Positions 57,355 through 64,000 of a stretch of DNA of 64,000 nucleotides are shown piece by piece. Position 1 is the stretch's first letter. Each line of letters starts with the position of its first letter. The notes under the pieces were generated by a model. That model searched no databases, was not told the DNA's origin, and saw nothing but the letters and a program-made list of their open reading frames with translations. Origin of the DNA: Gnetum montanum. Its lineage: Eukaryota > Streptophyta > Gnetopsida > Gnetales > Gnetaceae. Both the position numbers and the translations under genes were made by a program. The stretch is taken from NCBI GenBank assembly GCA_015680685.1, contig MNCI01014376.1:147573-211572 (forward strand). The letters run 5' to 3'.

Positions 57355-57360
57355 AATAAA
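57355..57360 (+). terminator. Poly(A) signal of the antisense gene of E
   Basis: AATAAA 84 bases after the exon 8 stop, conserved in position with B. Confidence 0.55.
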
Positions 57361-57454
57361 GCAAAGAGAATTTTGTAAAATAGAAATTGATTTTACGCTA
57401 ACTCGTACATTACATACACGTTGTGTTTTGTATAAAATGTTCATGCTTTCGTGT

Positions 57455-57675
57455 GCTAGTTTCAGGTCGTTTCGGGCCATTGTGTAACATGCCATAGAGA
57501 TGATACATTAAGAACTTGAACAATGGCTAATTGGTAATTTATATTAGTTTTAGGCCATTTTGGACTATTGCTACTTTTAAGCCATCTCGGGCTATTGCTA
57601 GTTTTAGGCCGTTTCGGGCCATTGCTAGTTTTAGGCCGTTTCAGGCCACTGCTAGTTTTAGGTCATTTCGGGCCA
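57455..57675 (-). repeat. Array 1 of E
   Basis: Seven units, read on the + strand as GCTAGTTTTAGGCCGTTTCGGGCCATT. Sense direction matches the minus-strand element. Confidence 0.82.
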
Positions 57676-57775
57676 TAGTGTAGCATGTCAAAAGGATGGT
57701 ATGTTAACAAAGAAAAAAGCAATGAATGCACAAGGGATGGCAACTGGGCGGAAGCAGTGGGGTTGCTACGCTATG

Positions 57776-58641
57776 CGTAGCTGCTTCTTAACCCATCGTG
57801 GGTTGATCGGAACGTAAGACCGAGGTGTTTTGCCAGAGCCCTCGTCCACATCGTTGTCCCCCACTTGGAAGGGCAACTCAACCCATGCACTTTCATTGTG
57901 GAGATCAGCTTGCTAAGCTGATTCTCTTGTTGGATGTTCAGTGCATGCATGAGCAGGTGCTTTGTTCTCAGAGGTTACAACCTATGAACCCTGCTCCATG
58001 TCTACATTGCTAATAGCTTGTGCTGCTACTTCGTCACCATGGATCACCACCTCCCTGCCCACATATGGTAGGTGGATTTCCTAATTTATAGGTGAGGAGA
58101 CAACCCTAAGTTATCCTAACCATGATCTCCCCAAGATCAGGTTAAACCCAGGCATTTCCTCAACCACTATGAATGTTGCATTTTTGGGGAACTAGTCCCC
58201 TACTACAAAGTCTATGTGAACTGTGCCTTTCACCAGGACGTGTGCCCCATTGAATGACCTTAGACACGACATCATTGTGGGTTATATCTAGTTGACCAAG
58301 CCCAACTTGTCCACAATAGGGAATGGGATGACATTTGTGGCAGCTCCATCATCGATGTGTACCCTTCGGATCCAGTGTAGGCCAACCCGAATTATGATGA
58401 AAAGAGGTGGCGTAGTTACCTAATCCCTTTTGGAATCTTCCCTAATGGCATCATCACTAAAATTCAATTGGGATGGCTTAGGCTCTTCCTCTTCGGTCAC
58501 CATGTCTTCGTTGACTAGAATCGCTATCAACATGGGGATCAGAGCCTCACGGTGCGGTACAGATGTCATGATTAGGTCATACAAGCTTAGTGTGGTTTTT
58601 TTTTGTTTTAGAGCTTGTTCAACCTGGGTGAAGGCATCCAA
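57776..58641 (-). pseudogene. pro: Aspartic protease of E
   Basis: Recognisable blocks: a leader with LYDLIMTSVPHREAL, HIDDGAATNVIPFPI as active site, GFNLILGRSWLG, and the tail up to the conserved ACCCACGATGGGTTAAG. A stop at 58420 and several others interrupt it. It is very close to the protease of D. Confidence 0.78.
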
Positions 58642-59682
58642 AAGTTCTTGGCCACCCCCTTGTTTAACGTTTTCCTCCTATTTGATTCATCCCAGGAGAT
58701 GAATTTCCCAAGGAGAACCAACTTCGGGTCTAGGTTCAAACCCTTTTTGGCAAGGCGGTATGGACCATGTAGTTGTGGTAACGTTCATATTTGTTGATGA
58801 GGATGCGGATGTAGGGGGTGGAGACATAGGCTTGGAAGTACCAGGGGTGGTAGTTCCCCTCAATGTCTCGCATGTGAGGTGCACTTCCCATTTTTTAGGA
58901 TGAGAAGGTTGCTCAGCTATTTTATGCAGGGTAGGGACTACCGATTGGGTCGGCCCCCTAGTGATGAAGGGCGCTAATGGCATTAGCAGGCAAAGTGGCA
59001 CGGTTTTGCTAATAGGTGGCGTAGAGATGGATGCCCGTGGAGGGACTTTCAGCACAAACGGTTGTTGCGAGCTTTGATTAGTTGCTCGTGGTGCTGGTGC
59101 ACTGCACTGAGGCACATAGACCACAAATGGCTGCTGGGGTGGCCTAGGATCACTGTCAATGCCGATGGCATTGATGACGTAATCAGCATTGTTGGTGTTG
59201 AGGGGGTCTATGTAGAAATGCATAGATTGGTTTTCATGGCGTACTAGGTTTCCTTCATCCAACACCAGCTTTCCCTGGTCGATCAATCTTTGGATGTCAT
59301 CCTGCAATGCCAAAAAGTAATCTGTGTTGTGACCACACTATTGGTGATAGTCACAAAACCTGTCCAGCCTGAAACCCTTAGGGACCAGGGGCTCATTGGG
59401 CAGGGCCAAAGAGGGGTTCCTAAGGAGCTCGAAGTAGTGTTGGTGCTTGCAGATTACTTCTTGCAACATTTTCTTGTATTGAATGTGCCCGGCTGCCAAT
59501 AGCTGCTTCAGGAGTTTCGAATTCTTGAGAGGAAATGGGGTGTAATTTGAGCAATATTTACGCTCAAAGTTTGTTTTAGGTTGCACATATGTCTCAGGTA
59601 GGTACTGGAAGTTGTGACATGTTGCCCTACTTGGGCATGGAAGTTGCAATCTATGTAGCATTTGGACAGGTAGTGTGATCAA
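58642..59682 (-). pseudogene. gag: gag of E, C-terminal half only
   Basis: It starts just after the PBS, without a leader or a capsid domain. Blocks: YTPFPLKNSKLLKQLL, LRNPSLALPNEPLVPKGF, DRFCDYHQ then a stop, LQDDIQRLIDQGKL, and two repeats PFVVYVP and PFVLKVP. The missing N-terminal 400-500 residues suggest an internal deletion, or a non-autonomous subfamily. Confidence 0.78.
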
Positions 59683-59709
59683 AGTTTTGATTAAACGGTA
59701 AACATGTTT

Positions 59710-59728
59710 GGCCCTCCTTCTAACACCA
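59710..59728 (-). other. Primer binding site of E
   Basis: TGGTGTTAGAAGGAGGGCC on the minus strand, immediately after the LTR end AACA. It differs from the PBS of B at two positions. Confidence 0.75.
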
Positions 59729-59812
59729 TGTTACTATACTAACCTCAATCATTGGTGTAAGGTTGGAAGGGAAAACAAACACCGAAAGATCATTGGGTAG
59801 GCACAACTGACC

Positions 59813-59855
59813 CTGCCTTCGCCTAAGGGCAAGCTGGAAAAGAGAACGAAGGCAG
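59813..59855 (-). other. U5 stem-loop (E)
   Basis: CTGCCTTCG and CGAAGGCAG form a perfect 9-bp stem around a 25-base loop, conserved with A and B. Confidence 0.6.
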
Positions 59856-60305
59856 AGTGCCTTGGATGGTTTGCACACAAATCAACCAAGGACTTCCCTA
59901 AGCGTAAGCTATGACTAGCATTGTAGTTATTGTAAATGGAATGCAAACAATGATACGAAATGTAAACAGAGCGCAGAGCATAAACAGAGACTAAATTGTA
60001 GACAAAGCGTAAACAGAGCTATATTGTAAACAAAGCGTAAACAGAGCTATATTGTAAACAAAGTGTAAATAGAGTAAATAATATAAATGAAAGGAAATAA
60101 TGAAATTGTATTGTATGGTTTAACAAGAGTGTGCATTGGTCATAGCATAGTTGCGTGTGTGATAGCAAGTCAAGCACTAAGCACCGGAGTGATGTGGTGA
60201 TGTGTTTGTGGGTGCTTGGATGCTAGGAGTCTTGTGTGCCTAAGCGTCCAAGGTTCAAAGTTGCTCTTTCTTCAAAATTTTTGACCCTTTTTATGTGAAT
60301 TGATA

Positions 60306-60324
60306 GGGTATTTATAGGGTTTGG
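60306..60324 (-). promoter_or_regulatory. LTR TATA box (E)
   Basis: Minus strand CCAAACCCTATAAATACCC, at the same relative place as in D. Confidence 0.6.
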
Positions 60325-60734
60325 TTGGGTTCAGGTGCGGGGCCCATGAAAGGAATCAACAGCTGAGAGATGAGAGAAAACAGGATCATGTGACATGTGT
60401 CTAGTAGACAGCTGTGTGTGAGTTGGTCGTGTGTAGGCAAGCTATGTTTTTGACCAGGTGCATTGTACCTTACAATACAAGTTGGCTTATGCCCATGGAA
60501 GCAGTGTAAGAGCTTGACAAGCTCATAGATGGTGAGGCTTACAATGAAAATTTACAATCAATTCCAAGAGGGATTAACTCCAGCTCACTTAAAACTTCAT
60601 GGTCCTTTGAATCAACTATTGTAGGATGTCAATTTAAGTGGTTCTATGGCTGTTTGAGGCATCTCTGCTTCACCGGGGCTCCCAACGTGAGTTGATTTGG
60701 TCCTGGCATGTCCTTAGGATGCGTTTGGAGTGCT

Positions 60735-60875
60735 TTTTTTTGGGCATGAATAGTGTTCACGTTGATGAATAGTGGTCATGCTGATGAATAGTGTTCATGC
60801 TGGTTAATAGTGTTCACACTGGTGAATAGTGATCACGTTGGTGAATAGTGTTCACACTGGTGAATAGTGATCATG
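60735..60875 (-). repeat. 22-bp tandem repeat in the E LTR
   Basis: Six units of GGTGAATAGTGTTCACACT and variants. Each unit holds the near-palindrome GTGAATAGTGTTCAC. Confidence 0.75.
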
Positions 60876-60879
60876 CTGG

Positions 60880-61330
60880 ACTCACGCTACCAGCGTGACC
60901 TTCACCTCAGCATGACCTAGACGTGAGCAAGCTGGGATGGTACATTTCACACCAAATCTTGATCTTTGAGACTTATCTTTCAAGTGTAACTACTGCCTAC
61001 CCTTTGGGATGACCTGCATACTGAATATAACCTTGTTTGTGCCTTGATCTAGGTCATTTTGGCAACTCACACTGAACTCACACTATCAACGTGACCTAGC
61101 GTGACCTGGGTGTGACCTAGGCGTGAGCACTAAAAATGGTACATTTTCGAGCCTAAAATCAGAATTCTGAGAGCTGGGACCTGGAGCAATCATTAGTGGA
61201 CCTCGAGGGGGCCTTGTACCCTCAAAATCAGATTATTTTAACACTATTTTAAGGTTGTTTTGAGTTACTCATGCTGGACTCACATTGGACTCACGCTGCC
61301 AGCATGACCTAGGCATGAGCTAAGTGTGAG
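60880..61330. repeat. AGCGTGAC palindromic repeats in the E LTR
   Basis: CTCACGCTACCAGCGTGACC and GTGACCTAGGCGTGAGC units in clusters. They take the place that AGCGTATACGCT repeats hold in B. Confidence 0.65.
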
Positions 61331-61604
61331 TAGTAAGATCTATGTGATTTTGACTTGAAATCTTGAATTTTGGATGCTAAAACTTGGAGCAGCCATCAGT
61401 GGGCCCCAAGGGAGCCTTACCCATTCAAATTAGGATCATTTTGACCTGATTTAGAAGCTATCAAGGTTGGTCATGTTCAGGGCAAGCTAGCTTGACAGCA
61501 TGAGCAAGTTGGCTTGTGAGTTCCATGCCTTAGTCAAGTTTTGCCTCCTGAATGCTGAAAAGGGCTTAAGTCATTCTTGTTTCAAAGTGTTAAGCTGAAA
61601 TTTT

Positions 61605-61685
61605 GTGGTGTTTCATTGGCCCCTCTTTGTTGATGTCTGGAAGAATCCACCCAAGAGGCATCGACAAAGAAGTACAAAACACCAC
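61605..61685 (-). other. Conserved LTR hairpin (E)
   Basis: GTGGTGTTTCATTGGCCCC (long arm) pairs with the short arm ending AAGTACAAAACACCAC. The loop is GGGTGGATT-like, as in A and B. Confidence 0.7.
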
Positions 61686-62809
61686 GATCGACCTGGCATC
61701 AAGCATTGTCCATTGGCCCCTAGCTAGATGTCATCGCACCATGTTCAAAAGTACATTGGATTGAGGAAAATTTTGTTTAGGGAAAGAAGGTTGTAACTGG
61801 GGGGATTAGGGACTGATCAAAGGGTGTCATTGTTTTAACTGCGGGAGAGGAATGCTCTCATGTGAACAAGCCAATTTTTGGTCCTTGTCAACAGCCAATG
61901 TGTAGCAGACTTGGAACCAAGGCATGGGAGGTGCATTCTTTGGAGAAAAGGGATCCTTGTGTCATGTTTAAGGGAGCCCGTTGTAAATAGCCAAAGCCAC
62001 TCGATGATGTGCAGCATGACCATTCGAGACACAAGTTTTTTTCCAAGATAATCACCTTTTTTCCTGGGGCTTGTATGATAAGAGCCAATGATCTTTAATC
62101 CATGATGTCAACGAGGTCATGAAGATATTTTCTGGGCATTTTTCTCTTTGATCTTTTTGTTCTTTTTCTTTTTTCTTTTTGTTTGTTCCTTTCTTTTGTA
62201 TTTTCTTTTTGTTTTTTTTTGTTTTTTGGTCTTTTTGAAAGAGCTTGCTTTCAGTGCTATGTTCATGCTCATGTGCTTGCATTTGTATCATGTACCGTGT
62301 ATTGTGTTTTATGTTGCAACTGCTTAGAGAATCACAATGTACAACAGTGTATCAAGAGCTTCGAGTGAGTAGGACACAATGTATCCAGGGGATGTAATTG
62401 AATAGGATAAGGGAGCATGTTGGGGCATAGGGAATGTATCAGGGGTTAGGAATGTACTTATGAATGGATTGATTAACCCAGTTGCAAGTGTCAGGAAGAA
62501 TGTGATACCTTGTCGTCATGATGAAGTGCATCCATGCGCAAACACCTCAAGCATGTCATCCTACAAACACAACTCCAAGGGGACACAAAAAACACAAATG
62601 ATTCAGTTAGCAAAACACTTTAAACTTGAATGTAGTCGATGCAATGGAGCCATCATGTGGAATTTCAAGGCAAATAGAATCTTGAACAGCATCAGTTTTA
62701 TCAAGGTCTATGTGACAAATCATGCGGCAGGTTTTTGATGAGCACATACAACCGATTGCAGCAACATGTCTTTTCAAATAACACCAGGTTGTTAATGATA
62801 TCACCAGTT

Positions 62810-63085
62810 TGTAGTCTTAGCAGAGTGATGTGGATTAGTTTCACATCATAATCCTTTGGACATCGCCAGTTTATCGTCGTAGTGGACGGTGCAGTGCTAG
62901 TTTATAGTCGTAGCGGACTACGAAGAGGCAAACTAGTTTATAGTCTTAGCAGACTCTAGATGCTAATTTTACGTCATGGTGAATAGATGTGGTAGTTTAG
63001 TGTCATACCAAACAGAGCTCTATGGTGTTGGTTTACTGTCATGATGCCAGGACATTCTGTGGTATCAGTTTTAAGTCATGATGCC
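62810..63085 (-). repeat. Array 3 of F
   Basis: Units such as CTAGTTTATAGTCGTAGCGGAC and GTATCAGTTTTAAGTCATGATGCCAGG on the + strand, next to the LTR. Confidence 0.75.
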
Positions 63086-63249
63086 AGGACTTGGTGCTTA
63101 CCTTGCTTGTGTAAGGTGTGATGTTGCATGCGTGGTCATGCTATGTGCCTGCAAGATCCTGCAAAAATCAACTAGAAAGAAAAAAACATCAAGCAACACC
63201 TATCATAAACAGAGTTAAAATGGATGAATGAAAGAAAAGCAATGCAAAA
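63086..63249. other. Unique spacer between the two arrays of F
   Basis: No coding or repeat content recognised; it is the only sequence where pol and the antisense gene should be. Confidence 0.45.
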
Positions 63250-63360
63250 AGTGATAGTTTTAGGCCGTTCCGGGCCATAAGCTAGTTTAAGGCCTTTTGG
63301 GCCCTTGTTAGTTTAACATCATTTCAGACATGGGATAGTTTAACGTCATTTTGGACAGAG
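63250..63360 (-). repeat. Array 1 of F
   Basis: TAGTTTTAGGCCGTTCCGGGCC, TAGTTTAAGGCCTTTTGGGCCC and two TAGTTTAACRTCATTT units directly after the protease. Confidence 0.75.
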
Positions 63361-63371
63361 GTTGTGAAGCG

Positions 63372-63980
63372 CTATTGGGTGGATGGGGCATTTTTGCCAC
63401 GTATGATGGTCTCCATCCCTTTGTGGAGGAAGTGGAGTTCTTGGTGGATGAAAGATGACACTACGCATGACCTAGCTAGCCAGGGGCGTCCTAGGATCAT
63501 GTTGTATTCTGGCATCTTGTCGATGACTATAAAGTTTACAAATGTGGGGTGCTGGTCTCCTATCATGAAGGCGATGTGGATTTTGCCTTTAATGGCTATG
63601 CGTGCTCCATCGAAGGAGTTTAGAGACTCGATTTCGGTCGATTGAATGTTGTGCGTTAGTCCTAGTTGTTCAACGACGGAGTGTGCAACAACATTTTCTG
63701 CCACACCATCATCGATGTGTACTCTGCGTACTATGTATTTTCCAATGCTTACACTAATGTTCAATGTTGCATGTCTGACCTCCCCTTGTTTGGGGTTGAT
63801 CTTGACATCATTGTTGCAAAAGGTTAGAGTCGTTGTGTTTGTATCTTGTGGTACAGGGGATGTAATGGCTCCGTGAATGGCGTCTTCAGTTGGAGACATG
63901 TTTTCTATAGAAGGGATGGAGGTGAACATGTGTGCTAGTGCTTGGTGATGCTTTGATAATGTTAAGACAAGGTTGAGCAA
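63372..63980 (-). CDS. pro: Aspartic protease of F (uninterrupted fragment)
   Basis: 202 codons without a stop, the least damaged protease in the window. It has an upstream helix region (LVLTLSKHHQALAHMF), the strand NISVSIGKYIVRR, an active-site motif HIDDGVAENVVAHSV, YNMILGRPWLARS and a terminal strand. The motif reads DDG followed by Val, where the others have Ala. The protein would be joined to gag upstream, outside the window. Confidence 0.7.
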   Translation of the reverse strand: MLNLVLTLSKHHQALAHMFTSIPSIENMSPTEDAIHGAITSPVPQDTNTTTLTFCNNDVKINPKQGEVRHATLNISVSIGKYIVRRVHIDDGVAENVVAHSVVEQLGLTHNIQSTEIESLNSFDGARIAIKGKIHIAFMIGDQHPTFVNFIVIDKMPEYNMILGRPWLARSCVVSSFIHQELHFLHKGMETIIRGKNAPSTQ

Positions 63981-64000
63981 GGTAGGTGTTACATTCTTAT

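Larger units (their letters stand above)
53650..62558 (-). mobile_element. Element E: antisense gene, protease, gag 3' half, PBS, LTR
   Basis: Read on the minus strand from 62558: LTR, PBS, shortened gag, protease, array 1 and the antisense gene on the + strand, cut at 53650 by LTR2. Pol is not present because of that cut. The relative order agrees with B and D. Confidence 0.78.
59729..62558 (-). repeat. LTR shared by E and F (~2.8 kb)
   Basis: Minus strand: it starts TGACATGC at 62558 after GTTTGTAGGA and ends GTAACA at 59729. It is flanked by a PPT/array 3 side (F) and a PBS/gag side (E), so one LTR serves both. It contains the hairpin 61605-61685, AGCGTGAC repeats 60880-61330, a 22-bp tandem repeat, a TATA box and a U5 stem-loop. 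No gene seen. Confidence 0.75.
62559..64000 (-). mobile_element. Element F: deletion derivative, protease joined to LTR through repeat arrays
   Basis: Minus strand: protease (63980-63372), array 1 units, a short unique spacer, array 3 units, spacer, LTR. Antisense gene, array 2 and pol are all absent. The remaining gag would lie to the right of the window. Confidence 0.65.

Overview
The window is a block of degenerate Ty3/gypsy LTR retrotransposons with no recognisable host gene, rRNA or tRNA. It looks like intergenic DNA from a large plant genome. The evidence is the plant-type Tat/Ogre-like polymerase: gag, an aspartic protease, RT, a gypsy RNase H, a second archaeal-type RNase H, then an HHCC/DDE integrase. 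The species cannot be told from this; a gymnosperm or another large-genome vascular plant is my inference. Decay is mostly by base substitution. Many stops sit where TGG, CAA, CAG or CGA would be expected, and frames are otherwise largely kept, which fits old, methylated elements.

Layout. A (+, about 1-7087): antisense exon 1, pol, 3' LTR. Its LTR end abuts the inside of the LTR of B. B (-, 7088-25396) is the most complete copy: 3' LTR, pol, antisense gene, protease, gag, leader, PBS, and a 5' LTR broken at 25396. C (+, 25397-36557): antisense gene lacking its last exon, pol, LTR; it has no gag or protease. D (+, 36558-51014): gag 3' half, protease, antisense gene, pol, LTR. A second related LTR (51025-53649) follows and cuts into the antisense gene of E. 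E (-, 53650-62558): antisense gene, protease, gag 3' half, PBS, LTR. F (-, 62559 to the window end): a protease separated from that same LTR only by repeat arrays.

The main discovery is a conserved multi-exon gene lying antisense between the protease and the reverse transcriptase. It can be followed through eight exons in B, seven in C, eight in D, seven (the first truncated) in E, and as exon 1 only in A. Exon borders are at matching positions, with GT/AG splice sites, a TATA box and, in B and E, an AATAAA signal. The predicted protein has about 1,075 codons in B. Its N-terminal region resembles an FCP1/NIF-type HAD phosphatase whose catalytic residues look degraded. A conserved central domain, an acidic segment and a coiled-coil-like C-terminal region follow. 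Because the gene is antisense, its introns would survive the RNA stage of retrotransposition.

Three arrays of a short non-coding motif (core TAAACTAG) punctuate the elements: after the protease, before RT and after pol. All of them point in the sense direction. The LTRs share a long asymmetric hairpin, AGCGT-based palindromic repeats upstream of a TATA box and, in A, B and E, a U5 stem-loop. Single N bases at 6823, 50688 and 50763 mark suspect assembly joins.
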